64,000 nt of DNA from Sipunculus nudus (GCA_026874595.1 CM049306.1:51761019-51825018); one strand, 5' to 3'. Positions 26,360 to 38,243 are shown, numbered from the stretch's first letter. Notes: generated by a model not told the origin, from the letters alone. A program made the numbers and translations.

Positions 26360-27240
26360 AGTCTGTAAGATCTAAGCCGCAGGCGATATCCCTCTGTCTT
26401 TATAAGCACAGCGGGAGGCCTGTCAGATAAATGTATACGTCTTGGAAATTAAGAGCTTGTTTAAAGTAAAACTCTTATTTCCATTCATAAATTATGACAA
26501 ATGGAGACCGGCGAGGTCTGTGGTATCAGTGCGAGAGCTCTGTATAAAGCCAGACTTCGCGGTGATTTCCACATACCCGATTAAGATAAGACGGTTTACT
26601 GCCGCGGATACATACTTTATGGGGCGCCGTCTGTGCCGGCTGCATGAAGTTATATTGTGCGATATATGGCTTGACTTAATATAAAGCTCGTAATGACTGA
26701 CATAGACATTGCTTAAATAAACTTACTAAACGCTAACCCACGCAGTGCTGTTCACAGCTGAACGCAGCGGGCTTTCATGCCGGTAGCGCGAGTCCGTGCT
26801 GCATTGTTTTAGAGCCCACGACAAGAGAATCTTAACCAGCCAAGCCTCGACTGGATGAAGCTAGTGAGAGGGCTGGCGTCTGCTGGAGTGTGTGGGGCCA
26901 GCCTCGCTCCCACATAAATTGACTTGACATAACTAAGTTGGACAGCTATCTGACAGTGTGGAAGGCGAGCCGCAGCCCATGTCGGTTGAAGCTCGCTTCT
27001 CTGGCGCCCGTAGTCATTTGGTCTAAATTTGTCCTCACTAGTTTTTATGCAGTAAGAAGACGGGGTAATTACATGTGATGGCGTCCTTCTGTAACGTGTG
27101 GAAGCGGCTCAGTCTGCCTGCGATCTGCCGTATCATTGTACCTCTAATCACTATGATGAAAGATCTCCTACACCCCGGCTGGGATAACGGGAGAAACAGG
27201 GCAGGGAGGTTAGCTTAATCCAGGGGAGGGAGAGGTATTT
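26360..27240. promoter_or_regulatory. unique GC-richer island 3' of msx
   Basis: About 0.9 kb of complex sequence roughly 1.8 kb beyond the msx stop, with TAATTA at 27066-27071 and CAGCTG-type E-boxes. An 80-codon frame at 26442-26684 matches nothing I know. Confidence 0.3.
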
Positions 27241-27253
27241 AACACATCAACTC

Positions 27254-27255
27254 TT

Positions 27256-27295
<40 letters not shown>
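27254..27295. repeat. (CT)n microsatellite
   Basis: A pure CT tract of about 40 bp at the edge of the 26.4-27.2 kb unique island. Confidence 0.95.
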
Positions 27296-27297
<2 letters not shown>

Positions 27298-27556
27298 GCT
27301 TGCAACTTATACATAAGTCTTTGGTGTACATTAATATAATACACACTTTGTATTCCTTGTTTACGTGTCTATTTCCTGCTCTGATTGGCATGTTTACAAT
27401 ATGTGGTCGTATATCAACCATGCCGCTTATAAATACACCATCATAACAATGTAGCTGTAGGGAATTCAGGGATAAAAACCTTACAATTCATAAACAGTAT
27501 TTGTGTTTATTTTGATGTGGGTTATATTTGGCTCAATCTGAGAATACTATTTTCTA

Positions 27557-27560
<4 letters not shown>

Positions 27561-27609
<49 letters not shown>
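27561..27609. repeat. (TA)n microsatellite
   Basis: A pure TA tract in AT-rich spacer 3' of msx. Confidence 0.95.
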
Positions 27610-27614
<5 letters not shown>

Positions 27615-28609
27615 TTCTTGACTCTTGCCACTGTACTTTACTAGAGTTACCCCACACTTTCAAGGATGCAAACCTTAAAAAAATAGTCAATAGAGTATAT
27701 TAACATGCATATTAAATGTTAAGTTAATAGCGAAAAAAATTCTAATAACGACATCATTGTTCCTTTAGTACGCACGAAGTTCAGCAATCTTTACACCGAG
27801 TCATTTTCACGGAGGTTGACGTGACCCATAATCAAATCGTTATCATCTATTGCTGATTATCTTAAAACACCTGTTGTTCCAATTTTTTCTTATATTTTTT
27901 TACTGTAAGATCATTGCATGTGATTTCGTATGTTCAGCCATACTTGAATCATTTGTTTTGTATACACAACAACATTTACATTTATTCTATATTTTCATTG
28001 TGAAAGATAATATAGATGCAAAACAAAAACTTGATTTATTCAACTACAGTATGAGTGATATTATATATGGTAGACTGATATAATATTTATATTATACATT
28101 TTGTAACATGAGGATAAATGATATACATTAATATCATTTTTTTCGCATAATGATTTAAGTAACGCATAGTTATCTTAAAACTGCCTGACTATGATGATAA
28201 TAAACTTACACTAAGCTATTCTATTCACTGATACACAGTTCAGTGCATGTGTTGTTCATGTGTGCGTATATGTATATATGAATATGCGTGTCATCCGCTG
28301 CTCTATACAGTTTTTACATTCAGTTTGACGCCTTCGCTTCATTCCTAATCATAAAGCATTACTCGTCAGCCATCCACCTACAAAAACAGTTATGTTTGGT
28401 GTCTGTAACATCTTACACATAAATAATTAAATTGACATCGCCCAAGAGCTGACGAGGTGTCTGTAAGCCCAAGCCTATAATCGACAGGCTGGTAGAAACA
28501 CAGTGTTTGTGTCCAGATATACGTGTCTGTTGGTGGTCCATTATGGCAACAAGGGTGAAAAACAAACAAAAAGACTTCAAAGACGAGGTTTTGTTACCAA
28601 TAAATGACA

Positions 28610-28769
28610 TTTATTTCCACGATTCTCTCTATACATTTCTATTCAATGACTTCACGTATACGGACGGGGAAGCAATGTTAATTTTATCGTCACACTTTCC
28701 GTATACACTTTGGTTTCTCAACAACGGTCATATATGGAGTCAACCATTAACTCCAATATGAGATATTAA

Positions 28770-28824
<55 letters not shown>

Positions 28825-29016
28825 GAATGAATATTTTACATAAAGTGATTTTACGTAAAGTGATCTCTTGTGATATATTCTTTTTAACATTAATGGACGA
28901 AGTTTTCGTCTCCTGAGCACGCGAAGTATATAGTGGTCAATACGATATCACAGACAATAATTACCCTGGTGGTAAGGGCCGTATACGGTAATATATACGC
29001 ACCCTCACTGAATATG
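28610..29016 (-). other. msx 3'UTR candidate with poly(A) signal
   Basis: Downstream of the msx stop, the first clear AATAAA on the minus strand is at 28615-28610 (plus strand TTTATT). That gives a 3'UTR of roughly 0.4 kb. It would include a TA microsatellite at 28777-28820. Weaker signals closer to the stop, such as the AATATA on the minus strand near 28,875, could be used instead. The transcript end is inference only. Confidence 0.35.
28777..28820. repeat. (TA)n microsatellite in msx 3' region
   Basis: An uninterrupted TA dinucleotide tract of about 44 bp lies 200 bp past the msx stop codon. If the transcript extends to the AATAAA at 28615-28610, it would be transcribed. Confidence 0.9.
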
Positions 29017-29450
29017 CTAATGAGGCAACACAACCGGTGTAGAAGGAACAGCATAAGAAGGTATAGGTCCTGCCCCGTACCCGGCCACCATGTTGGGATA
29101 AGGGTACTGCGGTCGCACCATTTGCGGTCCATACATACTGGCCATTCCGTAACTAGGTGGTATAGCAGGCTTAGATGCCATGCGCAGTTTTTCTAGTTCC
29201 GCTTCCTGTAGTCTCTTTTGTTTTGCTCTTCTGTTTTGGAACCATATTTTAACCTGAGTCTCTGTGAGGTTTAGCGACGCTGAGAATTCAGCTCGCTCTG
29301 CGATTGATAAGTATTGTTTCTGCCTGAACTTGCGTTCTAACGACAACAGTTGCTGCGTCGTGAATGGCGTGCGGGGCTTCCGGTTGGCCTTGTGCTTCCG
29401 GAGTTGCACCTTGTGGGTCACTGTCGTCAGTTTTGGCGGACTCAATGGAC
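29017..29450 (-). CDS. msx: Msx homeobox protein, exon 2 (homeodomain and C-terminus, residues 156-299)
   Basis: This exon encodes the DNA-binding half of Msx. It follows the acceptor TTTCTCTGCAG (AG at 29452-29451), with a branch-point-like CTAAC about 33 bases upstream, and starts in phase with exon 1. Leading residues PLSPP and LRKHKAN match the segment before vertebrate Msx homeodomains. The 60-residue homeodomain runs from about N178 to Q237 and starts [10 protein letters not shown]. Helix 3 has [15 protein letters not shown], with W48, Q50, N51 and R53 at residues 225, 227, 228 and 230, giving TAAT-type specificity. [14 protein letters not shown] and the EAELEKL extension are diagnostic of Msx over related NK-class proteins. 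Homeodomain position 56 is Gln (codon 29220-29218), where the vertebrate and fly proteins I recall have Ala. The C-terminus is rich in Tyr, Pro, Met and Gly and ends at TAG 29019-29017. Total length is 299 aa, similar to vertebrate MSX1. Confidence 0.96.
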
Positions 29451-29718
29451 CTGCAGAGAAATGACATGAATATTAATATAACGTTAGTTACGCTATAGCA
29501 GGGAAACATTCGTTCAGTTGCACATTATGAAATATTTAATAATGTTTTCAGGATATACACTTTGTAAAAATTGCCAATCGAAAAAAAATAATTCGCAATA
29601 CTTCTCTTGTTTGGGCTCATGTTTTTAAAGTTATATTAATAATATTTATTTAATATTATATTTAATCCTTATTTGTTAACTATAATAAATCGATCAAGTG
29701 ATCATTTAAATGTATATA

Positions 29719-29720
<2 letters not shown>

Positions 29721-29763
<43 letters not shown>
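29721..29763. repeat. (TA)n microsatellite in msx intron
   Basis: A TA tract about 270 bp upstream of the exon 2 acceptor; probably polymorphic. Confidence 0.95.
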
Positions 29764-29765
<2 letters not shown>

Positions 29766-29969
29766 CAAATTGTGATAATATTGTCATATCTGACGAGAAA
29801 AACACGCCTATTTTCATATAATTATAATAGTTTCATTGAAAGATACCATTCTACCTGCGATAGGTTAATTTATGCCGCTTATTATTATTTATATTAAAAA
29901 CTTATAATCATTCATGTATTATTCATATTCATACGTCATTCAAATTCATGTTATTAATATTATTGTGTC

Positions 29970-30001
<32 letters not shown>

Positions 30002-30179
30002 CATTATTCAGGACATATATACATTAAAAGAAGAAGAAACATTATATGTTATTGATTTGAACTGAGATATTAAATTAAGTCACTCCCATGCAATGGCCAG
30101 AAATCAAATCAGCGCAAAACTTCTATACATGGAATTAACAAATCAACAAAAAATACAATTGAGAAACGTTTGTTTACAC

Positions 30180-30540
30180 ATCAGGGCGAGGGTTATGTGA
30201 TCAATTATCTAAATATCTTGAACGACACGACCAATAAACCAGATCGCAATCATGAAATTACTGTTTATCTTAATTCTTATTCAGAATCTGCCATGGGCTA
30301 ATTATACACTAGATGACATTAATATAGCGAAGGAGTGACCAAGTGTCATTAAGAAGGAGTTCTTTGTGACAAAGAAAAGAATACCTAACCAGGTTTAAAC
30401 AGGATTCACCTAATTTGAAAAGAAGCAATTACGGTTCTCCTACAGATTACGCAAGGCGTTTTACCTACAATAGCAGGTTCTGCCCTAACTCCCCGGGGCA
30501 AGGGAATATGTCCACCCATCAATCTAGCTTATCGAAATAA
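30180..30540. promoter_or_regulatory. candidate intronic enhancer of msx
   Basis: This block of unique, moderate-GC sequence stands out inside an otherwise AT-rich repetitive intron. It contains CAATTA at 30202-30207, TAATTA at 30299-30304 and CAATTA at 30426-30431. CAATTA is the complement of TAATTG, the preferred Msx core. It also has CCAATAAAC at 30231-30239 and a CCCCGGGG palindrome near 30490. Whether it is conserved or active cannot be told from one sequence. The call rests on complexity contrast and position. Confidence 0.35.
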
Positions 30541-30829
30541 AAGTGGTACTAGAGACGTTAAACTTTAATAGACACTTCGCTCAATAAGTTAAATTGGTTA
30601 ACAAAGAGGCTTTTAAGAGGGATTGATATATATTATATAGTATATATACAAGCAGTGGTTGACATCAGCGGACTTTTTTTAAAATTCTTGCCTATTGTCT
30701 ATAGGTTAAATTTCCCCCTTATAAAATATAGCCATACCATATTTTGCCTGGTAGATCTCTGGTCTTGTATTTTCATCTATAAATACGTAGCAACATAGTT
30801 TAATGACGATTTTATAATACATGTATGTA

Positions 30830-30872
<43 letters not shown>

Positions 30873-31045
30873 GTACATTCTAAATTTTGAAAATTAATAA
30901 ATCTTTAGTTAAATTAATATTGTTTTACATTATACATTTTTACATACTAATTTCTTTATTTCATCTTATCTTTACTATTCATATAAAATTTATTTCTAGT
31001 AAGTCTCCTTTTTTAATTCCTTTATTGTTTCTTATTTTTTTTATA

Positions 31046-31048
31046 TAA

Positions 31049-31100
<52 letters not shown>

Positions 31101-31103
31101 ATA
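31046..31103. repeat. (TA)n microsatellite in msx intron
   Basis: Three short TA runs separated by TTTATA. Confidence 0.9.
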
Positions 31104-32700
31104 ATTTAGACAATGTATTCTCAATGTATAAGACAATGTTAGCTATCGCATTAATATTACGGATTCAAACAAATCTTTAAAACATAAGAATAATTTTTTG
31201 TGGAAAATTTTAAGGAATTGTTTTGTTTTCGGTGACACCTTAGGTTACCTTGCAAAATTAATGTCACTCATATTTAAACATATAAATGCATATAAATATA
31301 TAAAAAACATTAAGGGCATTCCTTAAGTACATGTATGATGAATGAAACAAACAGATTTCGATATCAACTATAACTTGTGTCCTTAACATAAGAATGTCAG
31401 TTTTGTTCGTAAAATATTCCCGTTTCTGCGTTAACATTTTTACATATTCACAAAATACATATATCTTTTTTGGGTTGGCACATAATTTTCATCCTATATA
31501 TACCAATGACATATATAGGTCAGTGGAATTATAATGTTCAATATTATTAATTTAATATTCAGTATAATATTAATGTGTGATGAAATAATTAATCAGCCAT
31601 AATCTTTAAATAAGATGACATTTCCACCGCCTTTGATAACATGTGTACGCACGGAGGCCGTACTTTGGCTATAAAACACAAATTTGTTAACAAGGTTGGG
31701 ATATCAATCACCACTAGAGCTTACAGGCTTAATACCTGTCTTTGTCAATATGTGTAGGCTTTTCATGGTTATAATGTTTTATCATAAGATCCATTAAAGT
31801 CCCCCAAGTAGCAAGGCTTGAAAGAAACAGTACTGATAATATATGGCTTGTAGATACGGATCTTCCGACAAGTTGCATAAAGTATATATGTACAGAGTCT
31901 GTAATATATGGCATCTAATTATTAGGCCCAACCAGCCGTGTAAATGCTCCTGTTATTATACACAAGACAAACAGCAACGTATGCTCTGTCCGCCATTAAT
32001 TGATATGCCAGCTATTATCTTCTCGCCTTTGATCTCTTAGTGTTAAAACTTTGCACAGAACGGAACGACTGAAAAATTCACGATTTTTATCTCCTAGGGT
32101 GGCGCCGAATTTCTATACAGGCCTTATATTTGACACTGATTAATGCATGGTTGAGAATTTTAATATACCACCAATACAGCCCTGAGGGTAAAACCATATA
32201 TATTATTATGTGAGAAATATACTTCTGACAAAGACTTGTCAGCTCTTGACAAAGTCCATGTGAACGGGCGTTAGACAAACATGCCTGGTAGCATGCATGG
32301 AGAGGATACATGAATCTTGCGGGGCATGTTTTCGTATTTGAATCAGTTCACGGTGTGTAAACAGCATTGTCTGTCATTTAACGCAACGCCCATACACTGT
32401 TTTGGTTTTATATATACATATTCTCGGCGCAAGTCTCTCGTGCCTTTATATAAGTGTATATTCTCTCATAAAATGTAATATAATACACTGCATTTTGTCC
32501 TTTGACAACACATTGCACACAAAAAATACTAGACAATGCACTTGCGATTTTTATTCCCCATTATTATTCTAAGAGTTAATTTGTCTCCAATTTGTAACAG
32601 ATGCATAGAGTTACCTTTTTTTAAAAATACGCATATATACAGTAACTTTGAGTTACACGTACATAGGCATGTTTTGCTGTATATCGTGGTTTTTACTTAC

Positions 32701-33166
32701 GTGCATGTGCTGAGAAAAGAGCTCCCGGGAGCCACGGATACGTCGCCATCGATACAGGGTTACAGGAGGCTGTCAGGGGTGAGGGTAGCCCCTGTCCGAG
32801 GGGGTTAGATCCCGGAGGTGACAGATCTACGGAACCCGGCGCCCGGTGAGACACAGTGTGAGGTTTATGCGGCGAGCACGGCTCATCAGTCCTTGCTGGT
32901 TGTACAACCTTATCTACTACGTTCCTATGTGATGACGACGATGATGATGATGATGAAGATGATATGCCAGACATAATAGCTTCTACACTAAAAGGTAAAG
33001 GTTTTTTGACAGTTCTCGGTTGCTCATCGTCCGCCCTGTTCGGTGTCACTGTCCTGTTTTCTCGTTCTGGTGATATTCGGCCGCTGTTTGCCTGACTGAC
33101 ATCCCGTTTTGTGTGCATTGTGGACGGAGACAGTCGCGCACTTGCCGGGCTGTCCTCCATGGTCAT
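32701..33166 (-). CDS. msx: Msx homeobox protein, exon 1 (residues 1-155 plus first base of codon 156)
   Basis: This is the N-terminal half of a Msx homeodomain transcription factor, a nuclear repressor in the family. The ATG at 33166-33164 is preceded in frame by TGA AAT, so the start is well fixed. A second ATG two codons on (ACCATGG) has the better Kozak context and may be used instead. Residues 54-66 (KKPLPFSVEAIMS) match the conserved Msx N-terminal engrailed-homology-1 motif that recruits Groucho/TLE; its core LPFSVEAIM is residues 57-65. Eleven serines follow at 69-79, encoded mostly by TCA. The rest is Pro/Ser-rich and probably disordered, ending in YPWLPGALFSAHA. The exon ends at 32701 before a consensus donor GTAAGT (plus strand 32700-32695). 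Reading through the donor gives a stop after two codons, which supports splicing. The last base (C) joins GT of exon 2 to make Arg156 (phase 1). Confidence 0.95.
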
Positions 33167-33480
33167 ATTTCAGTAAGGAATCCGTGAATCTGGAGATATA
33201 AACCCATACACGCTTGGTTTTAAGGTTGGCTTTCTACTGAAACATTCACTCTATCATATGCCAACACACACTTACACTGAACATAAATATGACGACCCCT
33301 GACACCGACGTCATCGAGCTTTTCAGTCTTATTGGCTCTCGTAGTCCTGAATATTCATAAGGCCCCAGGAGGACTTGATATGTAGCTGACGCTGGATTTC
33401 GATTGGTCGAAAGCTGAACGGGGCGTGTGCAGTGAGACCTCGCAGGAACCAAGGAAGCCGGTCTCCCGGCGGCGAACAGC
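33167..33480 (-). promoter_or_regulatory. msx 5'UTR and proximal promoter region
   Basis: This is the sequence immediately upstream of the msx start codon, read on the minus strand. Two CCAAT boxes are seen as ATTGG on the plus strand at 33331-33335 and 33402-33406. A CRE-like GACGTCAT lies at 33307-33314, and an AT-rich TATA-like stretch (complement of ATATTCATAA) at 33351-33360. GC content rises toward 33,480. A transcription start near 33,320-33,250 would fit, but no initiator can be fixed by eye. Confidence 0.5.
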
Positions 33481-33843
33481 GATTTTGGTGATTTACACTG
33501 TTTCTTAGCGGTAAATGGGTTTGATTAGAAAGGCTAATTAAGAAAGAATGATTCTTCTTAGGAAAGTGTAAAGTGAATAGCTCTCAGCCGAAAGTAAGTA
33601 TAAATACAATGTAATCGTATTACTGGGATTAACATGCAATTAAGAGTTTAACTATAACAATCAGAAAATAAGTTTGGCACATTTTATGGATTCGTAGCTG
33701 TCTGCCTGAGATCAATGATAGACTGTAGTCGAAACAAAAAAAAATATACTATTTGTCTGGAATTTGTTTTAGATTAATGATTGTTAAAGAGATGCTGCTG
33801 TCACATCGTATTACGACACATGCACCTTGCATCTTGGATACTA

Positions 33844-33847
<4 letters not shown>

Positions 33848-33901
<54 letters not shown>
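33848..33901. repeat. (TA)n microsatellite upstream of msx
   Basis: A pure TA tract about 680 bp upstream of the msx start codon. Confidence 0.95.
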
Positions 33902-33903
<2 letters not shown>

Positions 33904-34279
33904 CAAAGAACTATTAAACTTAAGTTACATGTGTATAGGACAAATAAAATTGACAGATTATTTAAAAAATTCAGTCATTCACGTTTCAGTAAAATGTTAT
34001 CTTTGTAGTATTCCTATATGCCTGTAACAAAATATAAATATATATTTATCATATTTAATCATATAGGCCGTCGTATTGTTGCAGGATTCTGGCATTCACA
34101 TATACATACATCATACTTGTATAGAGAAAATAAATGTTAAAAGATTTGAATTAACATTTATATATTTAAACATGAAAATTAATGTGTTTTAGAGACAATT
34201 GATTGTAAGTGTTAGAAGCCGTTGTTAAATCCGCGTTTTATATACCCCAAAGGCAAATTTCTTAATAAATGATAAAACA

Positions 34280-34545
34280 TATTTAACTCACACGATCAAT
34301 ACCATTGTTGTTTATATGTTGCCTTTAAACCCTGAATGGTTTCCATTCCTGTATAAAAGCAATATTTCCATTAAAAAAATAGAAAGATTAAATTGTAAAT
34401 TGGAAGGGAATATTTAACTCCAGCATACACGATCAATACCATTGTTGTTTAAGCATTACTATCAAAACTTTTACTTCTTTATTCCTGTATAAATGCAATA
34501 ATTCTACTCGAAAATAGAAGGATTAAATTGCAAATGGGAGGCTGC
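34280..34545 (+). repeat. two-copy ~135-bp tandem duplication upstream of msx
   Basis: TATTTAACTC then CACGATCAATACCATTGTTG appears at 34280-34310 and again at 34411-34447. Both are followed by ATTCCTGTATAAA, an AATAGAA-type segment and GATTAAATTG. The copies have diverged and differ by small indels. No function is apparent. Confidence 0.8.
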
Positions 34546-36019
34546 ATCATAAACAGTTTAGAAGATATGATAATATACTTTTAAATACCTAAATTTTTTT
34601 CAAATAATATTATGTCGCCCTAAATATAAATTGCATTTCTGCTATAAAATAAGTTATTATCGTCTCAAATTGTACGCTAGTAAGATCAAGAAAAAGCCTA
34701 CATAATTTGAAAGCAACAATTAATGTCTCGTCAATCGAAGTTAAATTAACATATACATTTATATACAAGAGTTCGTTAGCCTACTACTTTCAAGTGTGAC
34801 AAGGGAATGGAGTTTATATTTATTGTTTTCTGTGGAGAGTCTACTCAAAATTCCTCACAATTACCTCCGATTATAATGAAGTAATTGCCATTTGTCTCTC
34901 TGGTATATAATTGCAAGCGTTGACCCCCTTGGCTTTGGAATAGGACCAATAAACATGTAACAATATTTTTCCTGATTACCTTACCATTTTACAACCTCTT
35001 TTGTTGACTCTGCATGGCGTCTCAATCCTTAGTTTGTCTCTTGAAGTAACTAAGTCGGGAAGTCTATTCCAATTATAAGAACACTTAGTTTCTGAAGTAC
35101 CTGTGTGTAATCTTATTTAAACGCCACAAGCTCGCTCCAGGGTGCATGCTTTAAGGAATGCCTTGCAGAATAACAAAAGTTTGTACACTTCCAAAACGCA
35201 ATGGTCTGGAATAATTAGGGTTGATAGCAAAATTACATAGTGAGTAAAGCGATTTAGTTGCTAGTCCTTTTTATTGTGTATCATAAACTCTGGTCAGTAG
35301 TTACTCTTTGATTGCAAACAGCCGAACCGAAGGACTAATCGCGGGTCTGAAGAGGAACCTCATTAAAGCTCGCTGTGAGTCTATTCTGTTTACCCCATGG
35401 GCAAATAGCCCATCGACACAGAAATCAGGCATTTAGAATGCAAGAAGTTAATACGCGCGCACTCTCTTGTGTATGGGTAGAATTTTGGGGTCCTATGAAT
35501 ATGTTCCTTAATGCGAAATGCAAGCATTCGCTATTCAGGAGGATAATTGACGCCAACAATAAATAGTGGACATTTCACTGCTCTCAGTTCTCTCTTCTCC
35601 CAGCGGGGTATCATCCACACAAAACCATCCGAGAATTTATACCGTCACGATTGTTCTTCTGGTGTCCAATGCTTCAGAAAACGAGCCATTCTTCTACAAA
35701 CCATCACCAGTAGAAATGGAGATCAGCTTCCCTTTGAAGTATTCTCTAAAGACTCAGTAGTGTTCACTCACGAGAGTGATTTCTTTTTCTTGTAAATAAT
35801 ACGAAGATATCCCCTACCATGCGGAAAATGTAAAAATTACTGTTATGTCAGAGGCGGAAATTGCCTCTACAGAAATTCTTATAAAACTTCAGGCATTATT
35901 TCTTTTCTAAATATTTTTTCAATTTATTTACCCATACCTTATAATGATCAAGGGCACACCGAGTTAACATGATAAAATTAAAACTTTCTAAATTTACTTC
36001 ATAAACTTAATTTCATGAT

Positions 36020-36920
36020 AAATCATAGAAAAAAGTAAGAACTTCTCAAATGCCTCATTACACGGACATTTTCCATAGAAAGATATGGTATATCAAAAGT
36101 ACGGATACTCCTTGAAGCGTTGCAATTATTAATTAGCGTAGTGGCGAAGATGTCTTTAGCCATCAGCTGTAAAAGCCAGGCGTTGATTTGATAATTAGTG
36201 ATGTTTGAAGTGTTGAAGTCCAGTTCCAATTTAATACGTTGCACAAAATCCAGCAAAGAGCAAGCCAGCCCGTGAAGGCCATGTGGTTGGTCAGTCAGAT
36301 AAAGCGGTCACTTTGCTGCATGGTCAGAGATGGACAGATACAATAGTCCACGTAACTGATGTAGAAATAAATACGATCTGCAAAATGCAGGAGTGTATCA
36401 ATTACGTCGGATGTCCAGAGGTTAAGATAATGCTAATTTGTGAAATTGGCTGTATATACAAGGGGGCATCATTTGTCAGTAACAGTGCTGCAGCGGCCCC
36501 TTTTCAGCCACTCGCTGGCGCCAGTACTTATTATCCCGGCCCACAGCCAGCCGACATATACGGCCTCGAATTAGCTCGTGAGGCCTCAGCACTCGTGACC
36601 TTTGACCCCTCGGCCACGATACGTGAACATTCCGACCCTGTGTCCCGTCAGCAGGAATTGGTGCTGACGACTTGGCTCATCCCCAGTCATAATGAAGTCC
36701 ATATCTTTCCACGTTATTAATATCCAATGAAGTACTAATGGCGCTTAAAATTGCTGTTATGGCCTGTTGAGGAGCATTCTTCGGTCATATCTCCCCGTTC
36801 TGAGTACCAGCACCGCCTGTCGTCTTGAGATTCTTATACAGTTTATGTTGCGGCATTCGAGAATAAAGCCACGTTATCTTTGTAAAATACTTAAGGGTGA
36901 CCCGGTTGGCAAGGGTTGTT
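36020..36920. promoter_or_regulatory. unique island ~3 kb upstream of msx, with an unassigned 145-codon frame
   Basis: It holds homeodomain-type sites TGCAATTATTAATTAGC (36121-36137) and ATAATTAGTGATG (about 36191). A plus-strand frame at 36283-36720 is free of low-complexity sequence, and its second half is GC-rich with Ala/Pro-rich translation. I recognise no domain, and see neither splice context nor promoter for it. An enhancer is more likely than a gene. Confidence 0.3.
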
Positions 36921-37705
36921 GAAGCTACACAGTTATGTTACTATTGAAGTAAATAAACCGTATAACAGAAGTGTCTGCGTTATTACAGCAAAATTGGATT
37001 AATTTACTGATTTCAAAATGTTTCAGGGAGGTCTTCGTCTTATTTCCTTATAAACAGTGTAGGCAACTTAACCCAATAACAATTATCACTTTAACGCTAA
37101 CACAGATTACACAATTGTAAAAAAAATGCAATGAAGTAAATAATTCCAATCTTGTAAACTAAAGAAAAATTCTCCATTGGAGGAAGAGCGCCGGAGGGGG
37201 AGGAGGAAAGTTAGAAAAAAAATAAATATGAAAATTACATGACATGGATCTTTTAGGATATATCTATTTATAAACAATTTCATCCACAAATAGCATAGAC
37301 AAACAGAGAAACAAACTTAAATAAAGGTGCAAACTTAATCAAACATTCGGGCCCTTCTTGGGAAGAAATAACTGACACGAAATTTCGAGGTGATTCACGT
37401 ATGTTAAAAAGTTTGCCACTATCAAAACGTCATGGAAACGTTCCTTAAAATGAACTTTGTGGGTGCATGAATACAATAGAAATAAAGATGCATATGCAGG
37501 AAACTACCACTTATGTTACAAGAGGAGGTCCGGTAATAAAAAATAAAATAACAATTTTATAAATGTTTTTCCGATCTCAGTTTTTTTTTTTTTTGCTCTT
37601 GCATGTGTATTACAGATAATTGTGCCAAGTTTTTGTAACCTCTCAGATTTGCATGTGCCCCTTTGCCTCCGCCATACTAAAATCCATAAGAAAAATAACA
37701 GACCC

Positions 37706-38243
37706 GTGCAAGACAGTACATGATGTAGGACTCGAGTCCGGACTTTGACTCGAGTCCTTTTTTTTTTTTGGGGGGGGGGGACTCGGGCTCGGACGTGGAC
37801 TCGAGCATCCTGGACTCGGATTCGTAGTTAATTTCTAGTGAGAAGACCGAGGCCATCTCGAGTCTGGCAGAAGAAAGCTCTTTCACATACCATAAAGACA
37901 TTTTTATATACATGTGCGAAGTGCTCAAAGAAAATTACAATAAAAACTCTATACACCAAGCTTTAGGTCTGCGTTGGGAGCTATATGTAATTAAACCTTA
38001 ACCTAAAAGGCATGTGTAAACTAACATAAAAATACTATTGTAATCTTATAGTTTCATTGTATATATCATTTAATAAAGAAATTTTCATCGGACTCGGACT
38101 TGGACTCGGATTCCAGACAATTCGGACTTGAGAAGGTGGACATGCATGCACTGAAAAACCTCATGGACTCGGACCTGGACTCAGGGAGCCTAAACGGACT
38201 CGGACTCGGATGGTTTGGACTTGACAACATCATGCACTGCACG
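37706..38243. mobile_element. foldback-like element rich in GGACTCGG words
   Basis: CAGTACATGATGT at 37714-37726 is matched by an inverted copy with one mismatch, ACATCATGCACTG (38227-38239). Inside both ends are runs of GGACTCGGACTC or GACTCGAGTCC words (37727-37830 and 38090-38225) around an AT-rich core. The layout resembles a foldback or MITE element whose arms are built of short tandem words. Reading frames through the DS-rich arms are by-products of the repeat. Confidence 0.6.

Larger units (their letters stand above)
29451..32700 (-). other. msx: msx intron 1
   Basis: This single 3,250-bp intron is bounded by GTAAGT (32700-32695) and CTGCAG (29456-29451). It sits just upstream of the homeodomain in phase 1, where vertebrate Msx genes also have their intron. 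It holds TA tracts (29721-29762, 30835-30859, 31047-31103), a TTA tract (29974-30001) and one complex, less AT-rich block at 30180-30540. No other coding exon is visible in it. Confidence 0.93.

Noticed and set aside
29288-29509. A 73-codon minus-strand frame overlapping msx exon 2
   Set aside because: An alternative-frame shadow of the homeobox exon that runs back into the intron.
36283-36720. A 145-codon plus-strand frame in GC-richer sequence
   Set aside because: It is free of simple repeats but matches no family I know and lies in a probable regulatory island. It was recorded as part of that island and not as a gene.
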